26,095 bases of DNA, from assembly GCA_910578855.1 (NCBI GenBank), contig CAJTRV010000019.1, forward strand, positions 1 to 26,095, read 5' to 3'. Made by a program: the position numbers and the translations under genes. Source of the stretch: an uncultured Bacilli bacterium (GTDB taxonomy: Bacteria > Bacillota_I > Bacilli_A > RF39 > UBA660). This document shows positions 15,723 to 22,849 of this stretch, piece after piece; positions within the stretch are counted from its first letter, which is position 1, and each line of letters begins with the position of its first letter. Under the pieces are notes generated by a model. That model was not told the origin of the DNA. It did no database searches and saw nothing but the letters and a program-made list of their open reading frames with translations.

Positions 15723-16612
15723 CGTATCTTTTGAAATCCATGATATCTAATGAATGGAAGATATGCTTGAAACGCTAATAAAAATTGTTTGATTTCAGCA
15801 ACGGTAACACATTCTTTTAAAGTATTTTTAGAAAATAGCGCCATCCACTGGTCCATAAGGGTTTGGGGCATAGAAAACTTTTCAATCACTTGTTTTGTAA
15901 GAAAAGCGATCTCCTGGGCAATTTCATCATCTTTTCGTTCTGTTCTAAAAGTGATCTCATGACGAGTCAACGTCTCTAAAACATAAATTAAAAAACAAGG
16001 CCCAACAACTTCCTTTAGTGGGAAATATGGAGGTTTATAATGACGGAGACAATATTTAGTTTTTGGTGGATAGGTTTCTGGTGAAATCCCTTGCACATAG
16101 AAATTATCGACATCGATAAAAAATGGTACTTTCTTATGATCAATCATAATATTACGATGACTGATATCTAAATTATAAATATCATATCGAGCACCATCTT
16201 CTAACCGGGTAACAATAGCTATTAAAATATTAATCCGATCCTCCAATGATAAATCATTCATATGAAAAGCTGGGGTTAGTAATGCCATTTCATATCCTAT
16301 AATTTCACAGGATATTTTCTGAAATTGATATAATCCATAAGAACATCTTTGATCAACTACGATATCTTCAGGCATACAGTACCCTTCAATTTGGCACCCA
16401 TCCAAAAGGTGCAATTTCTGGTACTTACTGGCCAAATACTCATGGTATCCCAGATGAATATATTGTTTATAAGCCTTTTGATTCTTCGTCCGAAACACCA
16501 CCCCTTCCTGACCCTTCCCTAGGTACCAAGGCATGAGATGATATAATTTAAACTTTTTAAACAACCATGGTATATAATATAAATTTACATGTTGAATTTG
16601 TTTAATTTCCAT
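15713..16612 (-). CDS. protein-kinase-like fold protein
   Basis: 299 residues. Kinase landmarks in order: glycine-rich loop LGKGQEGVVF (31-40), the beta-3 lysine K49 in AYKQY, catalytic loop LDISHRNIMI with D149 and N154, and a Mg-site strand FFIDVDNF with D168 in place of DFG. The spacing fits a small serine/threonine- or choline-kinase-like fold. The activation segment is short, and the C-terminal lobe is diverged. No membrane segment or sensor domain is present, so it is not a PASTA-type kinase. Bacilli also use kinase-like proteins of this size in spore coats (CotS/YutH group); that is a possible but untested link to the spore-protein candidate at 1511. The ATG at 16610-16612 follows GGATGTGAG. 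It is followed by a bidirectional terminator. Confidence 0.7.
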   Translation of the reverse strand: MEIKQIQHVNLYYIPWLFKKFKLYHLMPWYLGKGQEGVVFRTKNQKAYKQYIHLGYHEYLASKYQKLHLLDGCQIEGYCMPEDIVVDQRCSYGLYQFQKISCEIIGYEMALLTPAFHMNDLSLEDRINILIAIVTRLEDGARYDIYNLDISHRNIMIDHKKVPFFIDVDNFYVQGISPETYPPKTKYCLRHYKPPYFPLKEVVGPCFLIYVLETLTRHEITFRTERKDDEIAQEIAFLTKQVIEKFSMPQTLMDQWMALFSKNTLKECVTVAEIKQFLLAFQAYLPFIRYHGFQKIRKK

Positions 16613-16652
16613 ACTCTCACATCCAAGGATTATTGTATCAAAAAAGAATTAA

Positions 16653-16700
16653 AAAAGCGATGCCTTTTAGTATGAAATTATTAGATCATATTTCGCTTTT
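16653..16700 (-). terminator. probable structured terminator downstream of pnp
   Basis: On the minus strand, AAAAGCGA (16693-16700) pairs with TCGCTTTT (16653-16660), followed by a further T run. Inside is a second stem TATGA/TCATA. The 10-base bulge on one side makes this looser than the other terminators here. Confidence 0.5.
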
Positions 16701-16724
16701 GGCCTCAATCATACTTTTTAGTAT

Positions 16725-18911
16725 CTATTTTTCATTGACTTGATCAACGACTTTTTTATCGATTTTCTCTTTCTTTTTTTCAGGAAACAATGCCTGTTTA
16801 CGTGATAAATTCAAGCGACCACGATTATCATATCCTAACGATTTGACAATAATCTCATCGCCTACTTTCACAATATCACTTGTTTTTTCAACCCGTTTTT
16901 CATCCAATTGTGATACATGAACCAGCCCTTCACAACCTGGCCATAATTCAACAAAACATCCAAAATCTTCAACTTTAACAACTGTTCCAGTATAGAGTTT
17001 ATCTTTTTCTACTTCTCGAACTAAATTTTTAATTCGGTTTGCAGTTCGCTCAATAATATCAGCATCTGTATGATAGATAATAACCCGTCCATCATCTTCT
17101 AAATCAACTTTAACAGCATTCATATCAGTAACTAGATCAACATTACTCTCTTCACAGATAATCTTCGTAATCATCTCGCCACCTCGACCAATGACATCTT
17201 TAATTTTTTCCGGATTAATAGTGAAAGTGTAAGTTTTAGGAGCATACTTGCTTACTTCCTTACGTGGTTCACTGATTTGCGCAGTAATCACATCTAAAAT
17301 CTGTAAACGAGCACTACGAGCCTGTTCTAACGCTTCTTTTAAAATTTCTTTGGTAATCCCTTTAATCTTAATATCCATTTGCAATGCACAGATCCCATTT
17401 TTCGTTCCCGCAACTTTAAAATCCATATCCCCTAGATGATCTTCCATACCTTGGATATCAGTTAAAATCGTATAATCATCTCCATCGGTAATAAGACCCA
17501 TCGCAATCCCCGCAACCGGGGCTTTAATTGGTACTCCAGCAGCCATAAGCGCCATACAACCAGCACAAATGCTCGCTTGACTAGATGATCCATTACTCTC
17601 TAAGATTTCTGATACAACCCGAATCGTATAAGGGAAGGTTGCCTCATCAGGAATGACTTGTAACAATGCCCGTTCTCCTAAGGCACCATGTCCAACTTCT
17701 CGTCTTCCTGGCGCACCATAACGTCCTGTTGAACCTACTGAGAATTGAGGGAAGTTATAATGTAACATAAACCGTTTTTGATCTTCAATCGATAATCCAT
17801 CTAAAATCTGATGCTCCCCTAGAGCTCCCAAGGTAACTACTGATAAACTCTGCGTTTGACCACGAGTAAATAAGGCTGATCCATGTGTTCGTGGTAAAAG
17901 ATCAATATCAGTTGATAATGGTCGGATTTCCGTCATAGCACGACCATCAGCCCTGGTCTTTTCTTTCACGACAATGCGCCGGAATATTTCATACTCGATG
18001 TCTTCTAATACCAATGTTACTTTAGCAATCAATTCCTTCAAGTCTTGTTCTTTTAAATGCTCATTTTGGACAGTATACTGCTCAACAATCTCACTTTTAA
18101 TCGCATCAATTGCTTCATACTTTTCAAGTTTATCCTTAATTCGCATCGCTTCATCAAGTCGCTTAGCTGCGAGTGCACTAATTTCTGCTTTTAAATCATC
18201 ACTAATTTCTAGCGTCTTATACGCCATTTTAGGTACTCCGATTTCAGCGATAATAGTCTCTTGGAAAGCAACCAACTCTTTAATTGCTTCATGACCAAAT
18301 AATAAGGCATCAAGCATATCACTTTCTGATACTTCCTTACTTCCCGCTTCTACCATATTAATCGCATCTTTGGTTCCTGCTACTGTAAGATCAATATCAG
18401 ATACTTCAGCCTGTTCCAAAGTTGGATTGATGACAAATTCACCATTAACACGGCCAACCTTTACCCCAGCGATCGGTCCATCAAAAGGAGTTTCACTAAT
18501 TGCAGTAGCAAGTGATGATCCAAACATTGCAGCCATCTCAGGAGAATTGTCTTGTTCTACTGATAAAACGGTATTGACAATTTGAACTTCATTTTTAAAC
18601 CCCTCAGGAAACATCGGCCGCATTGGTCGATCAATCATGCGAGCAGCCAATGTTGCATTCTCTGTTGGACGTCCCTCCCGTTTAATAAATCCACCAGGAA
18701 TCTTTCCGACTGAATATAATTTTTCCTGATACAATACCATTAGTGGAAAGAAGTCAGCCAATAAATTAACTTGCTTTGAAACAACTGTGGTACTTAATAC
18801 AACAGTATCCCCATAACGAACCAATACTGCACCACTTGCTTGTTTGGCCATTTCACCATGTTCTACCACTAACTTCCTACCACGAAAATCCAATTCAAAT
18901 ACTTTTTTCAT
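16725..18911 (-). CDS. pnp: polynucleotide phosphorylase
   Basis: 728 residues, near the normal length (about 700-710). It degrades RNA 3' to 5' by phosphorolysis as a homotrimer. Two RNase PH domains flank an all-helical domain; the family blocks GGFIKREGRPTENATLAARMIDRPMRPMFP, GSSSQASICAGCMALMAAGVPIK and DGDDYTILTDIQGMEDHLGDMDFKVAG are represented in full. A KH domain (IKDVIGRGGEMITKI) and an S1 domain (YTGTVVKVEDFGCFVELWPGCEGLVHVSQ) follow. The KH loop reads GRGGEM where GPGGK is typical, a minor change. The Lys-rich tail KKKEKIDKKVVDQ extends the protein slightly. The start ATG follows ATGGAGG; rpsO lies 50 bases upstream, the conserved rpsO-pnp order. Confidence 0.97.
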   Translation of the reverse strand: MKKVFELDFRGRKLVVEHGEMAKQASGAVLVRYGDTVVLSTTVVSKQVNLLADFFPLMVLYQEKLYSVGKIPGGFIKREGRPTENATLAARMIDRPMRPMFPEGFKNEVQIVNTVLSVEQDNSPEMAAMFGSSLATAISETPFDGPIAGVKVGRVNGEFVINPTLEQAEVSDIDLTVAGTKDAINMVEAGSKEVSESDMLDALLFGHEAIKELVAFQETIIAEIGVPKMAYKTLEISDDLKAEISALAAKRLDEAMRIKDKLEKYEAIDAIKSEIVEQYTVQNEHLKEQDLKELIAKVTLVLEDIEYEIFRRIVVKEKTRADGRAMTEIRPLSTDIDLLPRTHGSALFTRGQTQSLSVVTLGALGEHQILDGLSIEDQKRFMLHYNFPQFSVGSTGRYGAPGRREVGHGALGERALLQVIPDEATFPYTIRVVSEILESNGSSSQASICAGCMALMAAGVPIKAPVAGIAMGLITDGDDYTILTDIQGMEDHLGDMDFKVAGTKNGICALQMDIKIKGITKEILKEALEQARSARLQILDVITAQISEPRKEVSKYAPKTYTFTINPEKIKDVIGRGGEMITKIICEESNVDLVTDMNAVKVDLEDDGRVIIYHTDADIIERTANRIKNLVREVEKDKLYTGTVVKVEDFGCFVELWPGCEGLVHVSQLDEKRVEKTSDIVKVGDEIIVKSLGYDNRGRLNLSRKQALFPEKKKEKIDKKVVDQVNEK

Positions 18912-18929
18912 TTATACCTCCATAATAAA

Positions 18930-18950
18930 GACACTCAAAAAAAGAGTGCC
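18930..18950 (-). promoter_or_regulatory. intercistronic hairpin between rpsO and pnp
   Basis: On the minus strand GGCACTC and GAGTGTC pair (one G-U) around seven T residues, with a weak U-rich tail (TTTATTAT) just before the pnp ribosome site GGAGG. It may be a partial attenuator, an RNase processing site or a 3' stabiliser for the rpsO message. Known: in other bacteria PNPase controls its own message by processing in this interval. Confidence 0.55.
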
Positions 18951-18961
18951 TACAATTGATT

Positions 18962-19231
18962 TTATTTTCTTAATCCTAATTCTTTTACAATAGTACGGTA
19001 TCTCGTAACATCTGTTTTAACAAGATAGTTTAGTAAACTACGTCTTTGTCCTACTTTTTTAAGTAATCCTCGGCGTGAATGAAAATCATGCTTATGTTCT
19101 TTTAAATGCTCTGTTAAAGTTTTAATCTCTTCTGTAAGAATTGCAATTTGAACTTCAGCTGATCCAGTATCCCCTTCACCACGTGCATATTTCTTTACGA
19201 TAGCCGCTTTTGTTTCTTTTGATAATGCCAT
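18962..19231 (-). CDS. rpsO: ribosomal protein S15
   Basis: 89 residues, the canonical length. It binds the central domain of 16S rRNA (h20-h22) early in 30S assembly. Family blocks are intact: GDTGSAEVQIAILTEEI (residues 20-36), LTEHLKEHKHDFHSRRGL and VGQRRSLLNYL; the residues H42, D49 and S52 region that contacts the three-way junction of 16S rRNA is recognisable. The start ATG follows AAAGGAGAT, which itself can be masked by an upstream AUCUCC in the leader (see the leader entry). It heads the rpsO-pnp operon from the promoter at 19309-19337. Confidence 0.98.
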   Translation of the reverse strand: MALSKETKAAIVKKYARGEGDTGSAEVQIAILTEEIKTLTEHLKEHKHDFHSRRGLLKKVGQRRSLLNYLVKTDVTRYRTIVKELGLRK

Positions 19232-19236
19232 ATATA

Positions 19237-19300
19237 ATCTCCTTTCTTATAATTCGCTTAAACCGAGATAGAGACGGAGATGCTCATACCCAGAATAAGT
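19237..19300 (-). promoter_or_regulatory. rpsO leader with ribosome-site sequestration, candidate S15 autoregulatory element
   Basis: Minus strand: AUCUCC (19276-19281) is the exact complement of the ribosome site GGAGAU (19237-19242), with about 33 bases between. Just upstream CUUAU can pair with AUGAG around UCUGGGU, and a short UCG/CGA stem lies inside the loop. Known: S15 represses its own translation in several bacteria by binding leader structures that mimic 16S rRNA, and the designs differ between lineages. The pairing is seen; the regulation is inferred. Confidence 0.45.
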
Positions 19301-19308
19301 ACATATTC

Positions 19309-19337
19309 AGTATACACTATATTTTATGATTTGACAA
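19309..19337 (-). promoter_or_regulatory. sigma-A promoter of rpsO-pnp
   Basis: Minus strand: -35 TTGTCA (19332-19337), 17-base spacer, -10 TATACT (19309-19314). It gives a leader of about 70 bases before the rpsO ATG. Confidence 0.75.
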
Positions 19338-19357
19338 GCAAATTCATTCATAACGAT

Positions 19358-19382
19358 AAGAAAAAAGGGATATTTTCCCTTT
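19358..19382 (-). terminator. terminator of the hisS-aspS operon
   Basis: On the minus strand AAAGGGA and TCCCTTT pair around five bases and end in TTTTTTC. It overlaps the last codon of the phosphodiesterase-like gene and stands directly before the rpsO promoter. Confidence 0.75.
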
Positions 19383-20535
19383 ATTCATCCTGCGTTAAGA
19401 CAATCAAAGGTACCAGCATTTCCTCTTTACTCATTCCCCCAGATATATAATTGATAAACTCTGGATGATTCAAGGAATCCATATAGATTTCTTCATCCAG
19501 TGGTAATTCTAAATAATTATTATCGAGATTGGTCGCAATAAATTCTCCATACTGTGATAACTCTTGTTCCGGTCCAAAGATTCCTAACTTAATGAGCTCT
19601 TCGGTTTTAAAGAGTGCCATTAAACCACCATAATCAAGGCGAAACTCTTTCATAAATTGTGGTTGAAATTCTTCTCTGACATAAAACGATGTCATCCGAT
19701 GTTCAATCGATGGTAATGCATAAAAGTACTTATTATACTTACTGTAGTTTAAAACGATCGAAGCATCAGGTCGAACAGCACCATGAAAGGATGAGACTAA
19801 GACATTGGTATTTTTAAATGTTAACTCGGATAGTGTTTTTGAAAATTGCTCCAACCACTCAATCAACGATGGCGTTAAATCACCTTGTTTCATCAAACTT
19901 TCAAATTCGGTAATCACCACGACAATGGTTGTCGGTTTGAAACTTGTTTTCAAAATACGCCCCACTTTTTTATAAACTTCGGTAAGTGACTGGTAATGGG
20001 AAACTGATTGCCCTTTTAAAATAGCTTTTAAATAGGGATCTAATTTAATATAATTTGGTAACAGGGTATGGGCTTTAAAACTGAGTGGTGGTGTTATCTC
20101 GGGAAGCTGATAAATCATTTGTGGGGTCAACCCATAAATTCCAAGATCTCGCTTGTTAATCCGATCTAAGAATGTCGTATAACAATAAGAGACATTCTCC
20201 TTTCTGAGGTGTTGGTAATCCCCCAGAATACCATGTTCACTTGGATAAGTCCCGGTATAAAACGAAATCATGGTATTAAGATCAGTGGTTGGAACAACAC
20301 TATATAAATCACATTGTTTATGATTCTTTAACACATTGTCATCTTTCAACTGATCTAATAGTGCACTATTTAGCCCATTCACCATAAATAAAACTGTATG
20401 TTTTTTTTCTGGGATTTGCGATTGCAATAAACTTTTTTCCGGATCGCGAAGAAACTGGCCTAACGCAACAAGATCAGGTTGAGATTGATCACGATAGCAC
20501 AATCCTGCCTCCTTTAAAATTCTTTGTATTTGCAC
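19381..20535 (-). CDS. type I phosphodiesterase/nucleotide pyrophosphatase-like protein with a degraded active site
   Basis: 384 residues, GTG start at 20533-20535 after AAGGGGTGAAG. The alkaline-phosphatase-superfamily frame is clear: TVLFMVNGLNSALLDQL at the first metal strand, VPTTDLNTMISFYTGTYPSEHGILG around the nucleophile, LVSSFHG at the second metal strand, and GGMSKEEMLVPLIVL at the end. Almost every catalytic position is changed: the first metal Asp is N53, the nucleophile Thr aligns with D85, the DHG motif is F250-H-G, and the final HGG is S365-G-G. Family knowledge predicts that such a protein cannot hydrolyse phosphodiesters the usual way. It is the last gene of hisS - unknown - aspS, 16 bases after aspS. 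It may be a pseudoenzyme or binding protein. No signal peptide, so cytoplasmic. Confidence 0.75.
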   Translation of the reverse strand: MQIQRILKEAGLCYRDQSQPDLVALGQFLRDPEKSLLQSQIPEKKHTVLFMVNGLNSALLDQLKDDNVLKNHKQCDLYSVVPTTDLNTMISFYTGTYPSEHGILGDYQHLRKENVSYCYTTFLDRINKRDLGIYGLTPQMIYQLPEITPPLSFKAHTLLPNYIKLDPYLKAILKGQSVSHYQSLTEVYKKVGRILKTSFKPTTIVVVITEFESLMKQGDLTPSLIEWLEQFSKTLSELTFKNTNVLVSSFHGAVRPDASIVLNYSKYNKYFYALPSIEHRMTSFYVREEFQPQFMKEFRLDYGGLMALFKTEELIKLGIFGPEQELSQYGEFIATNLDNNYLELPLDEEIYMDSLNHPEFINYISGGMSKEEMLVPLIVLTQDE

Positions 20536-20551
20536 TTATCTTCACCCCTTT

Positions 20552-22297
20552 TTATTTTGTAACAGCAATATGTAATTCTTCTAACTGTTTAGGATCAACC
20601 AAATTTGGTGATTCGCTCATTAAATCGGAAGCACTTGCTGTTTTAGGAAATGCGATCACATCTTTAATATTATCCGTTTTACAAATTAACATCGTAAGTC
20701 GTTCTAATCCTAAAGCAAGTCCTCCGTGAGGTGGAGTCCCATACCCAAAGGCTCGAACAAAGTAACCAAATTTCTCGTCGATCACTTCTGGTGTCATTCC
20801 TAGTGCTTCAAACATCTTTTGTTGTACTTCCTGTTGATGAATCCGAATCGATCCACCTCCTACTTCATAACCATTTAAAACAACGTCATATGCTTTGGCG
20901 TAGCACTTGCCAGGATCTGTTAGTAAGTGGGCAACAGAATCATCTTTAGGAGCAGTAAAAGGATGATGACAAGCATAGTAGCGCCCATCTTCTTCACTGT
21001 ATTCAAAGAGTGGAAAATCAACAACCCATAAAAATTGATATTCATTCGGATCAAGTAAGTCTAAATCTTTTCCTATATGAAGTCTTAATTCTCCTAAAGC
21101 GGTATTTACCATGCTTGGTTTACCAGCAATGATAAAAATCATATCACCATCTTGAAGTCGGTAATCACGAACAAGAGCTGCTTGTTCTTCTTCTGACAAT
21201 ACCTTAGCAATACTTCCCGTAAATGTCTGTTCTTGGTACTTAAGCCAAGCTAGATTGCTAGCACCATAACGTTTGACATAAGTAGTGAAACCATCGATTT
21301 TTTTTCGAGAATAAGAATTTGCTACTTCACGGACGACAATTCCTTTTATAACACCATGATCATCTAAAATATTGCGAAACACAGAAAACGTTGTCTGGTG
21401 GAATAATGAAGTCATATCTCGTAATTTCATACCAAAGCGTAAATCAGGCTTATCACTTCCGTAGTAATTCATCGCATCACTATAACGCATCGTTGGAAAA
21501 GGAACAGTAATTTCTAACCCCAACGTATCTTTCATCACCTTCTGTAATAGTCCTTCGGTCATAGCTCGCACTTCTTCCTCATTAACAAAGCTCATCTCCA
21601 TATCTACTTGTGTAAACTCTGGTTGGCGATCTGCTCGTAAGTCTTCATCGCGAAAACATCGTGCAATTTGATAATAACGTTCCATCCCACCAATCATCAA
21701 TAGTTGTTTAAACAATTGTGGTGATTGTGGTAATGCATAAAAACTACCTTTATTAACTCGCGATGGAACCAAATAGTCACGTGCCCCTTCCGGCGTTGAC
21801 TTACATAAGATAGGTGTTTCAACCTCGACAAAATTAAGCTCATTGAGATAGGTTCGAATTGAAGTAGTAATCCGGTGACGCATCAATAAATTATGTTTGA
21901 GCGTCTCCCGTCGAAGATCGAGATAACGATACATAAGTCGTGTCTCTTCTAACGCGGTCGTATCATTCTTAATTTCAAATGGCAACTCTTGTGCACGATT
22001 CAACACAGTAAGACTGGTTACTTCAACTTCGATATCACCAGTTACCAAGTTCTGATTCTTACTCGCACGTTCAATAATTGTTCCAGTCGCGGTAATCACA
22101 TCTTCACTATGAAGCGATTCTGCAATTGAATAAGCCTGATCTTCGGGTTTTAAAGCGAGCTGGATTACACCTGATCGATCACGTAGATCGATAAAAATCA
22201 AGCCTCCGAGATTTCGTTTTTTGGCTACCCATCCAAACAAAGTTACGGTTTTACCAACTTGTTCTAATTGATACATTGTATTATAATTCTGTTTCAT
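20552..22297 (-). CDS. aspS: aspartyl-tRNA synthetase (bacterial type)
   Basis: 581 residues from the ATG at 22295-22297, chosen over an ATG seven codons upstream because AGAGGT sits six bases before it and the longer start would overlap the preceding gene. It charges tRNA-Asp. Domains in order: OB-fold anticodon-binding domain (VTLFGWVAKKRNLGGLIFIDLRDRSG), class II motif 2 with ARCFRDEDLRADRQPEFTQ, the bacterial GAD insertion domain (about residues 290-400) and motif 3 GLALGLERLTMLICK. Residues for distinguishing discriminating from non-discriminating enzymes cannot be settled by eye. It is the third gene of the T-box operon, and the leader specifier reads GAC (Asp). Confidence 0.97.
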   Translation of the reverse strand: MKQNYNTMYQLEQVGKTVTLFGWVAKKRNLGGLIFIDLRDRSGVIQLALKPEDQAYSIAESLHSEDVITATGTIIERASKNQNLVTGDIEVEVTSLTVLNRAQELPFEIKNDTTALEETRLMYRYLDLRRETLKHNLLMRHRITTSIRTYLNELNFVEVETPILCKSTPEGARDYLVPSRVNKGSFYALPQSPQLFKQLLMIGGMERYYQIARCFRDEDLRADRQPEFTQVDMEMSFVNEEEVRAMTEGLLQKVMKDTLGLEITVPFPTMRYSDAMNYYGSDKPDLRFGMKLRDMTSLFHQTTFSVFRNILDDHGVIKGIVVREVANSYSRKKIDGFTTYVKRYGASNLAWLKYQEQTFTGSIAKVLSEEEQAALVRDYRLQDGDMIFIIAGKPSMVNTALGELRLHIGKDLDLLDPNEYQFLWVVDFPLFEYSEEDGRYYACHHPFTAPKDDSVAHLLTDPGKCYAKAYDVVLNGYEVGGGSIRIHQQEVQQKMFEALGMTPEVIDEKFGYFVRAFGYGTPPHGGLALGLERLTMLICKTDNIKDVIAFPKTASASDLMSESPNLVDPKQLEELHIAVTK

Positions 22298-22301
22298 ATT
22301 A

Positions 22302-22832
22302 TTACCTCTTTTTTTCATCTAATCCTTGTTCTATATATTTTTGATACCATTTAGTTGCATACGGATTCCATTTGATTTGATTTGCAAAAACAGGACTTGG
22401 TACCGCTTGATTTTGCTCGTTCATTTTACAAATCATATGCACTTGTTCTGGGCTATATTCAAAATCTTTAGAAGCAACAAGTGGCCGGCATTCATAATAA
22501 TTTTGAACGTGTTTTTCACTAATAAGATATTGTGGTAGTAGAAAATATGCCACCCATCCACATTCCTGTGTTAAAAAATCATAGGGAGAATAAGCGCGAT
22601 CACGTTGCGCCATGACATGTTGCTTTTTCATCATATATTGTTCTAGTAGATTCCTATTTTCCTTCAATAATTGTTTGGCCCATTCCTGATGAAGCAATTG
22701 GTACTCTCCATTGGTATCAATAATGGATACTGCTCCAACCCGATAAAACATTCCATTGCGATCAATAAAAAGATGATATCCCGCTCCTTTTTCAGGATCT
22801 AGATACATATTAAAATCATGTGTCGCTGACAT
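22302..22832 (-). CDS. hypothetical protein between hisS and aspS
   Basis: 176 residues from the ATG at 22830-22832; an upstream in-frame TTG lies inside hisS and is less likely. Unrecognised. Soluble, aromatic-rich, Gln/Tyr-rich and without membrane segments. Near the start it has a compact beta pattern GYHLFIDRNGMFYRVGAVSIID that suggests one small beta-sheet, followed by helices with many charges (MMKKQHVMAQRDRAY). There are three Cys, not in metal-binding pairs. It starts about 17 bases after the hisS stop and ends four bases before aspS, so it is translated in the same message and shares the T-box control. Inference: a role tied to translation or to amino-acid supply is possible but unsupported by any motif. 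Confidence 0.65.
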   Translation of the reverse strand: MSATHDFNMYLDPEKGAGYHLFIDRNGMFYRVGAVSIIDTNGEYQLLHQEWAKQLLKENRNLLEQYMMKKQHVMAQRDRAYSPYDFLTQECGWVAYFLLPQYLISEKHVQNYYECRPLVASKDFEYSPEQVHMICKMNEQNQAVPSPVFANQIKWNPYATKWYQKYIEQGLDEKKR

Positions 22833-22849
22833 ACTATCTTCTCTTTCTA

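Noticed and set aside
17974..18294. 106-codon open frame on the plus strand inside pnp
   Set aside because: Exact antisense of a highly conserved coding region, Ser-rich composition and no ribosome site; a shadow of pnp.
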